Below the pieces are notes generated by a model. The model searched no databases and was not told where the DNA came from. It worked only from the letters and a program-made list of their open reading frames with translations. From Callorhinus ursinus (lineage: Eukaryota; Chordata; Mammalia; Carnivora; Otariidae), in the NCBI RefSeq assembly GCF_003265705.1, contig NW_020313057.1, positions 4,691,075 to 4,755,074 on the forward strand: a stretch of 64,000 nt of DNA, given 5' to 3'. Below are positions 33,227-44,131 of the stretch, one piece after another. The position numbers and the translations under genes were made by a program. Position 1 is the stretch's first letter. Every line of letters begins with the position of its first letter.

Positions 33227-33479
33227 CTTGAGAGCTTCTGAGAAAGGAAATGGAGTGGATGACCTCACCCTTTCATGTTGCATTCAACTGGCTTCCCTCT
33301 GCCACCGGCTCTTGGTCTAGAGTTCAATGTCAAGTGGCACGCCCAGACAGATTCACTTTTGTTGGTGGGTTGTCTTCGGCAGAATTCCAAAAGTCAACAC
33401 AATATAAAAAGATACATGCAGATGGAGCCATTCCTACACCTACTCCCAACCCCTACGTTCCCCACTGACTGCTACAGAT

Positions 33480-33985
33480 CCACGTCTGTATTCATTTCTT
33501 ATCTTTCCAGTGTTTCTCTATGCAAATATAAGCAAATTCCCCTATATATCTCCAGATCCCCACCTTTCTTACATAAAGGTACCATAGTCAATACACCAGT
33601 CTCCAGTTTGTTTCTTTCACATGGCAATGTACCTGGACACCATTCCACGTCAGAACACACATCATCACTCTCTTTTAACAACCACACAGCACCCACTGCA
33701 TACGGACACCATCATTCAACCACTCCCTCACAGACTGCCCTACATCTGGTTGCTTTTGGGGCTCTGGTGTTACATGCAAACCTTCAATGCTACCCTTGTG
33801 TAGGTGTCACCTCAGTATGCGTGCAGCTGTGTGTGTGTGGGAAAGACTCCCAGAACAGGACATCTGTAATGTTGGTTTACACTGTAGGGTTGTTAAGAAA
33901 TATTGTTAGGTGCCGTGGTGGTGATAGCTTCAATGTGTGTGTGTGTTACAGGGCACCAGAATATTTTTCCATTCTCATCAAGGGG
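33480..33985 (-). mobile_element. old L1-type LINE fragment, antisense
   Basis: On the plus strand CATGGCAATGTACCTGGACACC, CTCTTTTAACAACCACACAGC, GACACCATCATTCAACCACTCC and AACCTTCAATGCTACCCTTG match an inverted L1M-age 3' region in order. The 251-codon frame at 33275-34030 spans it in the antisense direction and is a chance frame. Confidence 0.7.
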
Positions 33986-34749
33986 AGTGCTAACCTGATT
34001 CTTCACTTTCATAAAACACAGACCCTTTGAAATTTTAAATCAATGCAGCATCCCAATGGTAGCCAGAGTTCAGTTTCCCTATTCTACTTCCATCCATCAA
34101 TTTTCTAGGCTAACAGATTTTCCCACTAGTAACCTATTAGAGGAAAACGGGCCCTCTAAAAAAGCCTTGAAAGTCTAGTTAATATGGGTGGAATTAAATT
34201 TTTATAAGAGTACTCAGGGATTCTAAATCAGCAGCAAATACTTTCTTTTCATCACAATACCCAAAATGACATGGAAAGAAAAACATACATGAATATTTAA
34301 AAACCTTATTCATTCCAATGCAGGGATCCCCAAAAGTAGTTGATATTCTGAGTTTTTTTAGTAATTCATGACTTTTTTTTCACAGTGACAACCTAAAATT
34401 AGAAAATGATGCCTATCTGCAGAATTAATGAAAAGGTCTTTTTCCCACCCCTTCTAGAGAAGGCATGAGGAAACAACATACTTTCACATGAGAATCTCGG
34501 CTCTCAGGAAGCTGACCCTCTGACTTAGAATATTTATTACAGTCAAGGAGCACAAAAGCAATGATCTCCTTTTGTTCCAACATATACTTTGCTAAATACA
34601 AACATACTAAACTCTATTCCCTTGTTTGATACAGTTTTGTATGATCCGTTTAATATACTTCAAAACCACGTGTTATGGACAATATGATGTTCTCTCTGTG
34701 TTTGTGAATATAAACCAATTCTAGGGACAGTTAGTTACCTTAATCAATA
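33986..34749. other. AT-rich unique sequence, no gene
   Basis: No recognised repeat. The tail of a chance frame from the LINE above ends at 34030. Confidence 0.5.
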
Positions 34750-35150
34750 ACTCACCAAGATATGTTCGAGAATGTTTTAGCTGCTTTATTCACAATAGCC
34801 CCAAACTGGGAATAATAAAATGTCTACCAAGTATAGAATGGGTATCTGAATTTCATACAATGGAACACTACAGATCAATGGGAAAAAATGAACAATTTAT
34901 ACAACATGAAGGAAATGCACAAAACTTAAGTATGATTCCATTATATGAAATTCAAATTGGCAAAACTAATTTGTGGTGACAGAGGTCAGAACGGTGATTA
35001 CCTTTGAGAAGGAAGGGCATTATTCTGACTGAGGAAAAGGGTACCAAGGAGCTTTCAAAGGGGCTGGAAATGTTCTACATCTTGATCTGGGGGTCCTCAG
35101 ATGGGTTAAAAAATTCTGAGACTTGTTATCTTTACTATATATCTCAGCAT
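34750..35150 (+). mobile_element. old L1-type LINE fragment
   Basis: GCTTTATTCACAATAGCCCC, CATACAATGGAACACTACAG, AAGTATGATTCCATTATATG and GAACGGTGATTACCTTTGAG follow the order of late ORF2 and the 3' UTR of L1M-age elements. No reading frame survives. Confidence 0.78.
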
Positions 35151-36334
35151 CCTGAGCTGGTCAGCTAGCATCCTGACCAAGAAGTCCTTACTCCAGGAAT
35201 AGCCAACTAGAACAGCTTCTGTTAAACTATATTTGAGTAATATTAACCCCTCTGCTGACTAGCAAAAGGAATGTGAGGCATGATTTTTTTTCTTGATGAA
35301 ATCAGAGGTTAATTAGCATGATGAGCGTTAAGAATGGGGTAAAATAGTTTAGATAGTCTCTATCCTTGAACCGACAGTGTATAAGACTCCATCCGACAAG
35401 GCCCAGGGCCTGTACCCTTAGGGACTTGATCCCAAAATGGTCTAGCCATTGGTTTGGAGGATTTCTGGGCTGCCTGATGCCTATCATAACGGAGATGGAA
35501 TCCTGCTTTTGGAATATTGGCAACTTTGCTTCAAGAGAAGCTTTCATCCTAAGTGGTGGTCAGAGCACCTAAGAGGACACAGAGCTGGAACTTCAGGTGA
35601 CAGAATGGAACGTATGGACTAGATTCTGCCTGACTGCTAATACCCATTTGTTTAAGAAGTGTCTTGATGCTGAATTTGTCCAGAAACTTGCTGTCATTTA
35701 AGCTGGTCATGAGGCTGTAAGAGAATAGTTAATCCTCACTCACAACTACAAGTTTCCGGTGGCTACAACCCCCTACCCCAAAAAACTTAAGAGTATGTAT
35801 GACCAGTCTGGCTTAGCCCTATCGTCAGCAAGTCTGGAGACTGTTAGAGCATGAAAATGTGCAGACGTGCATGCTGGAGGGTGATACGTTTCCTTATGAA
35901 CAAAATGCAAAATGGAACCAGAGGTGAGAAAAGTTGTATAAATGGGTCTATGACAGCAACACCCAGAGAAAGATGCCAACCAGGGGGAGGTTTCCAGCAG
36001 CACCCACAGCTCTTGGAGGCTTGTACAGAGATATAGAAGAGATGATCGTATTTGTGAATGGCCCAAAATTAAAAGAGATGAAAGACTCAGAATTCTAAAA
36101 GGTCTTGACAGGCTGATTTGGTGAACTCCATCTAACAAGATTAAATATACAATTTAGGTGTACAAAAATTAACAACTCAGAACAAAAACGACAAGGACCA
36201 ATGACAAAATCCATTATACCCGTTACATTTAAAACTTTAGGGGTTTTGGATAACACGTTCAGGTTCAATGTGAATTGGAAGTACGTTACGGTCACCAAAA
36301 ATGTAATGCATATATTACATTTAAAAAAAAAAAG
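35151..36334. other. 1.2 kb of unexplained sequence
   Basis: This part has a different texture from its neighbours and includes GACTCCATCCGACAAGGCCC and CACCCAGAGAAAGATGCCAACC. It could be the decayed interior of an ancient LTR element, but no landmark lets me name it. Frames of up to 121 codons (35773-36138, minus) show no domain. Confidence 0.35.
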
Positions 36335-36472
36335 TTTACTTTGAAAAGATGTAATGCAAACAGATACTTGCACATCTATGTTCATATCAGCATTAGCCAC
36401 AAAAACCATAAGGGGGAAGCAACCCAAGGGCCCACTGACAGATGAACTGGATAAACAAAACGGGACATATCC

Positions 36473-36654
36473 TTGGGGGTGCCTGGATATCGGTTAAGCA
36501 TCTGCGTTTGGTTCTGGTCATGACCCCAGGGTCCTGGGTTTGGGCTCCATGCTCGGCAGGGGTCTGCTTCTCCCTCTCCCTCTGCCCCTCCCCCTATTCG
36601 TGCTCTCGCTCTCTCTCTCAAATAAATAAATGGATAAATACCTTTTTAAAAATT
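36473..36654 (+). mobile_element. CAN-SINE nested in an L1
   Basis: The head is diverged (GGGTGCCTGGATATCGGTTAAG, with a gap in the 'gctcagt' part). The tail is (AAAT)n. Perfect 11-base TSDs GGGACATATCC lie at 36462-36472 and 36655-36665. Confidence 0.93.
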
Positions 36655-37030
36655 GGGACATATCCATACAATGGAATGTTATTCAGTCTTTAAAAGGAAG
36701 AAAATTCTGGCACCTGCTACAACATGGATGAACCTTGGGGACATCATGGTAAGTGAAATAAGCCAGACACAAAAAGGCAAACGCTGTATGACTCCACTTA
36801 GTTGAGGGCCCTAGATTTAGTCTAATTCATAGACAGAAAGTAGAGTGGTGGTTATCAGGGGCTGGTTAGCAGCAGTGGTGAGTGGGGAGAGTTCCAATCA
36901 GGGAAGATGAAAATGTCCTGGAGATGGATGGTGGAGGCACACTGTGAATGGACTCTATGCCACTGGGCTGTCACCTGAAAGTGGTTAAAATAGTAAATTT
37001 TGTGTTACATATGCTTTACCACAATTTTTT

Positions 37031-37222
37031 AAAGAGACTTTATTTATTTAGAGAGAGCGTGCGCACGCAAGCGAGCAGGGGAGGGGGCAGAGGGAGAGGA
37101 AGAGAGAGAATCAGACTCCCCATTGAGCACAGGACCCAACGTGGGCTCCATCTCATGACCCCGAGATCACAACCTGAGCCAAAACCAAGAGTCACTTAAT
37201 TAACTGAGCCACCAAACACCCG
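37031..37222 (-). mobile_element. CAN-SINE nested in the same L1's tail
   Basis: Minus-strand copy ending GAGCCACCAAACACCCG, where the head has several changes. The TSDs TTACCACAATTTTTT (about 37016-37030) and TTCACCACAATTTTTTT (37224-37240) come from the L1 3' end. Confidence 0.93.
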
Positions 37223-37520
37223 TTTCACCACAATTTTTTTAATGTCCATAAAAATGTAATGCAATCTTCCGCTCCATTGATTTGAACAAAGGTTGTTGTC
37301 CTGCTCCACACTTTGCTCTCAGAACATGCCTGAAAGCTAAGTATGGTTTCCGTACTTTGTAAGAGGTCGGTAAACGCTGCCTACCCAATCCTGCTCTACC
37401 AGCCCCTGGTTCCTCCTTCTCGATCACACTAACATCTTGGGACCCGGATGGCTCATCTCCCTCCATGAGGGGATTGCTGGTCACCTGTGAAAGGAAGAGG
37501 CTCCCAAAACAAGTTCTGCC

Positions 37521-37593
37521 TCAAGTCCCCAATGTCTCTGCCCTGGTTCCTGGCACATCAAGTTCCCAATGTCTCTGCCCTGGTTCCTGGCAC
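37521..37593. repeat. 37-bp tandem duplication
   Basis: The unit starting TCAAGTCCCCAATGTCTCTG (37521) is repeated from 37558 with a C-to-T change. The two units run on to GTTCCTGGCAC. Two copies, no further units. Confidence 0.9.
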
Positions 37594-37747
37594 GCTCTGG
37601 GGCAAAAGGTCTGTCAGTCAGAGGAGCTGACTTCCTGGACACTCAGGGCATGGGCACCCCTTCAGAGAAGTCCGGAATTCCTCTAGGTAACAAATATTTC
37701 AGAAAGCCTTGGCTCTCCATCACACTTCCTCTCTGCTCCCTCCCCAA

Positions 37748-37792
37748 CATGCACACACGCACGCACACACATGCGTGTGCATGCACACACAT
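37748..37792. repeat. CA-rich simple repeat
   Basis: Imperfect CA/TGCA/CGCA units including ACACACGCACGCACACACATG. CpG and TG interruptions suggest an old, stable array. Confidence 0.85.
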
Positions 37793-39368
37793 CCATCCTG
37801 AGTCTCTGCCTCCCAAATGCAAACAGGTGACTGGTATATTCATTCATGCAATAAATATTCAGAGTTTGGGGGAAATTTTGAAGTTGAATTTTTTTTAAAT
37901 ATTTATCTATTCAGGGAGTGTGTATCTCATGAATGACAATATTTATTGAACAATACTATTATCAGAACTTACCTCATTTCTCTCTCTCCTAAAATAAAGT
38001 AGTCTATGAAGCTGAGACGGGGAAGGAGCCCACAAGGCACCCACAATGCTGGGGAATGCCAGGTCCCAAGAAGAAGACTACTGTAAGGGGGAAGAATCAT
38101 TCACGCTCTTGGCGCCCCTTTCTCTGTGGCTGTTCCTCCCTGTGCCCCCTCCCACCTCCTCCCCCACAGGGCAGGAGGCGGGACTTGCCCGGCGGGCTGG
38201 GAGGAACGGGAGGGCTGGAGGCTCAGCCCCTTCTCCCTCTGTCCGTTGGAAGCCTGACGGAAACCCACCTAAGGTTTTGTCACATACCACAGCCTCCAAC
38301 TTAGCTGTTATCAGAAATAGTTATTACTTTGGTCTCCACCTGCCTGACCCCTCAACCCTAGTTCTCAACTGGTTCAGAGCACAGGTGGGAAGAGCATGTT
38401 CCTAATCAGCCCTCATACCTCACACACAGAACAAGGTGGCCCCGGGCAGATTTGTGGGTGGAAGGCTAAGAGGCTGGGCAGTGGCTTCACAGGGACACCC
38501 GCACGATGACAAGAATGTGCCAACAGGCCAGTGATCTCTGAGGCTGGAGGACCCAAGATCCACTAGGCTGTCACTACAGGACTTTTTCACTCTTTTGTTC
38601 TGGAACAATGGGACTTCCCCTGGACAGGTAACCTGAGAGACCCAGCATTCAGTCTCTCTGAAGCAAATACCAGCGTCTCAGATAACAAAACAAAATGAAA
38701 TCAGAAGGACTGCCCAAGTCCTCCTTGTAATCGTTAATGGCACTGAACATTTATGGAGCACAAAAAATGTAAACCACTATTGGGCCTAAAACTCTTTCTG
38801 GCAAGTGCACAACCTACCTAACGCTAGGTCTGCCCAACCCAGTGTGACACGCCCTCCCCACCTGTCTTCACTGATCCCATGAGCCAAGCAATTTCTACAT
38901 TTCCATCTCATCGTGCTAGAGAGCCAAAGTTGATGTCTATATATTTTGTGTTCTCCTTGTCCAAGAACAAGAGAGAAATGAACAGCATCAGAGCTGCACT
39001 TGGTTAAAGGTATTAAAACATGAACACTAAAAAAAACAAAAACAAAAACAAAAACCATGAACACTGAGCCTTAGAGACCACTTAGTACTACCCCTCACTC
39101 CCCACACAAAGCAACTGCGTTACCATAAAGTAAATGCGGTGTCCGACCTACCCATACCTGGAGAAGCCTGAACTTCCCAGTCCATCCATGGACTGGCCCT
39201 GAATATGGACTGGATATGAGAGGATATTAAAAACATATTATTAATTGTGTTAGTTATGATAATGTTATTTTGGTTACCTGGGGAAATTTCTTTCTTTCCT
39301 TCCTTCCTTTCTTGGGGGGAATGGAGGGGACGGAAGGCCACATTATATTAGGGGTGGAATGTCAAGAT

Positions 39369-39945
39369 ATCTTTTCTTAAGTTGAGATATAACTGACATA
39401 CAACACTGTGAACATTTAAGGTGTACAATGTGTTGATTTGGTGCCACCCTGGAGTCAGCTAACACCTCCACTGGTGTTACCATTTCTTTTTTGTGCTCAG
39501 AACATTTATGATCTAGTCTCTCAGGAATCTTCAAGTATATAATACAGTATGTTAACTCTATTCACCATGCTGTGCATTAGATTCCCCGGAACTTACTCAT
39601 CTTCTCACTGTAAGTTTGTACCCTTTGACCAAGATCTCCCCAATTCTCCCACCCCCTGGTCCCTGGTAACCACCACTCTACACCCTGCTTCTACAAGTTT
39701 GGCTTTTTTAGATTCGACATGTAAATTGTATCATACATCATTTGTCTTTCTCTGTCTGACTTATCTCACTTAACATAACACCCTAGAGGTCCATCCATGT
39801 GGTCACATATGGCAAGATTTCCTTCTTTCTCATGGCTGAATAATATTCCATTGACCATACAAACCACATCTTATATATCCAATCATATGTTAACAGACAC
39901 TTAGGTGGTTTCCATGTCTTGGCTATTGTGAAATTGTGCAATAAA
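39369..39945 (-). mobile_element. L1 fragment, antisense
   Basis: On the plus strand GAGATATAACTGACATACAACA, AAGGTGTACAATGTGTTGAT, GGTCCATCCATGTGGTCACA and GAATAATATTCCATTGACCAT match an inverted L1MA/L1MB-age ORF2 end and 3' UTR. It is a single 5'-truncated fragment. Confidence 0.9.
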
Positions 39946-40449
39946 ATATCTTTAACTTACTTTAAAATATCTTAGCATTTTTTACAAATGGAGTGAATGA
40001 ATGAAAGAATGAATAGCTGGTCTGACCCAGAGGACACACAGCTAGTAAGTGGTGGGGCTGGTTAATAGTCCAGCATCCTTCCTCTAATGTTTTACAAAAG
40101 ACCATTTGCAAAATTTTATATCCTCTACACCAGAGCAGCTACTCAAGGTGACTGTAGCCATGTAGAGGGCCATTGAGGCTCTGCCCACTCAGCTTTGGAG
40201 GGGCCCTACAGGCTCCCAATCAGTGTGACAAACTGAGCTTTGATTAAAAAAAAAAAAAAGTTGCTAGGTTGGCCTTCTTCTCTGATCCAAATGGCCAAGT
40301 AATGGCCACAAAGTCATTATACATTTGCCTGGGTGGACATTTGTTCCAAGTTTCTAAGACCACATCAGTGTACCAAGAAACTCAACTCTTTCATAATGTA
40401 ATAACATGACCTAACAGAATTAGTGTATAATCACACATAATAACCATGA
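39946..40449. other. unique sequence with a MIR-like trace
   Basis: GGACACACAGCTAGTAAGTGGTGGGGCTGG at 40033-40062 is the inverted 5' part of a MIR, but little else matches. An A-run lies at 40246-40259. No gene. Confidence 0.5.
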
Positions 40450-40650
40450 ACTGCTTATTAGGTACCAGGGACTATTCTAAGCATTTGACAAGAATGATCT
40501 CAGTTTTAATCACCACAACCTCCAAGAGATTATTGTCTCCATCATGTAGATGAAGTGAGTGGGGCACGGAGAGTTTAAGAAACTTGCCACGCCCACAGAG
40601 CCCTGAGGGACAGAGTCAGCATTTTGGATGACTCTGCCATACGTTCTCCT
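40450..40650 (-). mobile_element. MIR SINE relic
   Basis: On the plus strand GGTACCAGGGACTATTCTAAGC, CAGTTTTAATCACCACAACC, AGAGTTTAAGAAACTTGCC and GGACAGAGTCAGCATTTTGG follow inverted MIR order over nearly its full length. Confidence 0.85.
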
Positions 40651-40750
40651 TAAGGCCACATACCATTTCCTCATAGTCACACCTAATGGGAGAAATGGTC
40701 CAGGGATAATTCTTTCTCGTTGCTATCTTTAAAAATACTACAGAAGAATT

Positions 40751-40949
40751 GGGGCGCCTGGATGGCTCAGTCAATTAGGCGTCCAACTCTTGGTTTTGGC
40801 TTAGGTCATGATCTCATGGGTCATGGGACTGAGCCCCGCTTCGGGCTCCACACTCAGCAGAGAGTCTGCTTGTCCTTCTTCTGCTCCTCCTCCCCCAACT
40901 TGCATTCTCTCTCACTCTCTCTCTATCAAATAAATTAATTAATTAAAAA
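40751..40949 (+). mobile_element. CAN-SINE with target-site duplication
   Basis: The head GGGGCGCCTGGATGGCTCAG is intact and the tail has been remodelled to (AATT)n. TSDs AAATACTACAGAAGAATT (40733-40750) and AATAACTACAGAAGATT (40951-40967) are imperfect, so the insertion is not recent. Confidence 0.95.
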
Positions 40950-40967
40950 AAATAACTACAGAAGATT

Positions 40968-43447
40968 AAAAACCAAAAGTAAAAGAGAAAAATTAAATCT
41001 GCCCTATAGGCCAAAAAAAAAAAAGTCTGACTTCAGAAAAATCTTTCACTGTGTTTTCCTCAAAAAAATTCAAATTATTTACATGCTGTTTAACTCTCTT
41101 CCTCAAACAAACCTGGGAAAGAAGTCCAGGCAGCTCTGCAATTTCTCCTCTAGAACACTACCTGGAGGCTGCCCAGTGGGCAGCAGAGGCGTGAGGCTGT
41201 CCATTCAGCCTCTCATTGTGACGCAATAGAAAGTCACTTCCTTGAAGGGTTCTGGGTGACTTTCTGCAGAAAAATCTTCGCATATACTCAAAGGAAATAA
41301 AGGAGAATGCAGTCAACCTTCTAATACCTTCACTATCTCTCGGAACTGACAATAACTTTGAATGAATCAATTCCTTCTTTAATGTTGTGCCATCAAAGCG
41401 AAAATAAGACAAAAGACCAAGAAAGTCAGATTCAAACAACCAATCCTAGGAAGGGGGAGGTGTCTTAGGATGAACTAGGGAAACCACCACCTTGGGGTGG
41501 TACTCAGCCCTGTTCCGGAGCCCCTCCCTCCATTAGTCCAATTATCCCAACAGGAATAAATGAAGGGTGGCTCCTGTCATCATAGAAGTCAGAATTCTCA
41601 ACAGAACTCAAAGTCAAATGAAGATACAACATAGGTAGCATCTGAAGGCATGGAGAGAAGGAAAGCCCAAAAACCAGATCAACACCAACCAAGTGGTCTG
41701 ATTCCGAAGGGTTCAGGGATTACTGGCATGGAGGTTGCCACAAAGGGCTTTGATTACAAGAAGAGAAAGGATTTATATCGTGGCTACTATCCCTACTGGA
41801 AAAAAGCCGAGCTTCCTCAAATATAAGCAGGCTGAACGATGAAGTTAATAATTGAGGCCAGGAAGCCCTATTTCCTACTGCAATAGAAATGAATATTGCT
41901 GTCTATGAAGGACAAGAGCCTCTCCCACAGAGGAACTTCTTGTTCCTCCCCCAAATTTATTATCGTGAAAACTAGTATTTGACATTCACCAAATGCCAAC
42001 AACATGCCCACATCTGCTATTATGACTACATCATTAGTTCCCCTCTGAACTGACTTTCCAAACATTGTTAACTTCATCCTGGACAACAAAAGGCAGGCAT
42101 GAAGATAAGGAAGGCAATTAAGAGTTATGCTAACAATAAAAATAAAGTAGTGATACAATTTTCTGCTTTGTCCAGGCATGGTTTATGACTTTTACATTAA
42201 AAAGACTGGGAAGCTTTTTTCTTGTTGTGACTACTACAGACAAGGCAGATGTGGTGATTACAAATGGCTAAAGGCAAATCGGGAAAAGAAAAGATCCTGG
42301 GACAGTCTTCTGCCTAAAACTGTGTGATAACATTGTAAGACGATGTTTCTTGGAATACCCAAAGGAAAATCTGTCTACTCTGCAGCCCAATCATGTCTCC
42401 CCCTTTCTGGGCCATATTTCTTGAGCTCTGCATCTCACACTCAGGACAGCGAGGCTGACATGGAAGCCAGCCGAATAACAAGAGGAAGGAAACCGAAGGA
42501 AGGAAGCCACAGGAAGTCAAAACAAAAATGGCAAAACCAGAGCTAGGTCTAATTCAACTCTGGTCATGAAGAGTTCAAACTCCTAGGGTGGTTTCATTCC
42601 AGAACTCTCATGTTGCCTCATTTTGCATATTTTTGTCCTCCAAGTCTCCGATTCCAGGGGAATGGACGTTTCCACAGTTGCTCTCATGCCCGACTACCTG
42701 AACACAACCCACAGTTCGTGCCTCCAGGAAGGCAATTACAATACTATATTGTAACTAATTCCTATGCTTGTCTGCCCCCTCCCCTGCCATTGCCGGGTCC
42801 TCAAAATGCGAGTGACATCATTCATCCACCTGTGTGTCTGACAGCAGCACCTGGCACACAGTGGGCATCCATCATCTCTGCCCCATAAGCAGTAAGCAGA
42901 TCTTATAAACAGACAATTCCTGAGAAGACTTTCTGCTCATAAAAGCCCTTCCTCCTGAAGCCAAAGTTTCCACTATTGAGGGTTAATGGCTTTGGCTCTG
43001 TTGTCCAGAGTCCTTAACAAAATAGATCTCTTTGAAAGGAGTGTCCCTGTTTTCTCAACTGCTGTGAGCTAATATATAAAGGGAGTAATAGAAACTGGCT
43101 CAAAATCGAAGGGAAGTATTAGAGAAGAGAGAAATAGGGAGGAGAAGAGGAGAGAGGAAAGAACTGAGAGGAAAGGGAAAGGTGGAAAGGAGGCAAAGTC
43201 ATACCCTGCCTTCCTCAGAGCTTTGCCTGGAACCTGCCATCACCACCTTCTCTCCCCACATAACTGTGGACACTTCCAAGTATACTCACTTCTAAGGAGC
43301 TTCTCCTTGCAAATGAAATGGAGGAAGCAGGTTTTCACTCTTCCCAAAATGCTCAACAATGGCTGAACCTTCCTTTTTGATCTTTTCCTTGTTGTAAAAG
43401 AAAACAAAGGAAGAGAAAAGGAGTCCACATATAACCTTCCGTGATCT
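40968..43447. other. 2.5 kb of unique sequence, purine-rich at the end
   Basis: No recognised repeat in most of this part. A purine-rich low-complexity tract lies at 43118-43197 (GAGAGAAATAGGGAGGAGAAG and similar). Frames of up to 103 codons (41868-42179, minus) have no known similarity. Confidence 0.5.
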
Positions 43448-43460
43448 AAAAGAACAGAAT

Positions 43461-43814
43461 GGGGGTAGCTGGCTGGCTCTGTTGGTGGACCACGCGACTC
43501 TTGATCTTGGGGTTGTGAGTTTGAGCCCCACATTGGGTGTAGAGATTACTTAAAAATAAAATCTTTAAAATAAATGAATGAAAAGCGGCGCCTGGGTGGT
43601 TCAGTCATTAAGCGTCTGCCTTCCGCTCAGGTTATGATCCCAGGGTCCTGGGATCGAGTCCTACATCGGGCTCCCTGCTCCACGGGAAGCCTGCTTCTCC
43701 CTCTCCCACTCCCCCTGCTTGTGTTCCCTCTCTTGCTGTGTCTCTCTCTGTCAAATAAATAAAATCTTTAAAAAAATAAAAAAATAAAAAATAAAATAAA
43801 TGAAGGAAAGAATG
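43461..43814 (+). mobile_element. older-type short CAN-SINE, interrupted by a younger one
   Basis: The body at 43461-43566 reads GGGGTAGCTGGCTGGCTCTG, then GTGAGTTTGAGCCCCACATTGGG and GTAGAGATTACTTAAAAATAAA. Its tail continues to 43585 and resumes after the nested copy. Outer TSDs AAAAGAACAGAAT (43448-43460) and AAAAGAGCAGAAT (43815-43827) enclose the pair. Confidence 0.93.
43586..43792 (+). mobile_element. young CAN-SINE nested in the older one's tail
   Basis: The head GGCGCCTGGGTGGTTCAG is followed by a body with CTCCCACTCCCCCTGCTTG, the version I associate with arctoid carnivorans. The TSDs AAAATAAATGAATGAAAG (43567-43585) and AAAATAAATGAAGGAAAG (43793-43810) derive from the host's tail. 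Both elements are in the same orientation. Confidence 0.95.
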
Positions 43815-43992
43815 AAAAGAGCAGAATGATTAAACGTTACACATATGAAAACCCTGAAGGTGAATATTCAAGGTCTGGGGTGGCAGCTACAAGGGTGACT
43901 AAAACCGGAAGGGCTTTGTAGGTCCATCTGAATTAAACTATTAGCAGAATGAAGTTCCATTTTTGTATGATATTTAAGTGGAACCAAAGTTA

Positions 43993-44119
43993 GTTTTTTG
44001 TTTATTTGTTGGTTTGTTTCATTTTTTTAAGTAATCTCTACACTCAACATGGGGCTCGAACTCACGATTCTGAGATCAAGAGTCAGATGCTCTTCCAACT
44101 GAGCCAGCCAGGCGCCCCA
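43993..44119 (-). mobile_element. older-type short CAN-SINE
   Basis: On the plus strand TTTTTTTAAGTAATCTCTACAC runs through GGGGCTCGAACTCACGATTC to GAGCCAGCCAGGCGCCCC. The tail complement is (GTTT)n-like. TSDs GGAACCAAAGTT lie at 43980-43991 and 44120-44131. Confidence 0.94.
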
Positions 44120-44131
44120 GGAACCAAAGTT

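Larger units (their letters stand above)
36335..37257 (+). mobile_element. old L1 3' end split by two CAN-SINEs
   Basis: The L1 parts are 36335-36472, 36655-37030 and 37223-37257. They carry GATACTTGCACATCTATGTTC, ATACAATGGAATGTTATTCAG, AAGTGAAATAAGCCAGACAC and TTACATATGCTTTACCACAA, the end of ORF2 and the 3' UTR. Two SINEs later entered in opposite orientations. The element is degenerate and non-coding. Confidence 0.87.
37258..39368. other. 2.1 kb of unique sequence, no gene
   Basis: Contains a tandem duplication at 37521-37593 and a CA-rich tract at 37748-37792, each listed separately. A GC-rich patch lies at 38140-38240. CAAAAA units lie at 39030-39054. Frames of up to 119 codons show no known domain. 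Confidence 0.5.

Noticed and set aside
33275..34030. Longest open frame (251 codons, plus)
   Set aside because: Most of it runs antisense through an old L1 fragment. Composition is low in complexity in parts, and no domain is recognised.
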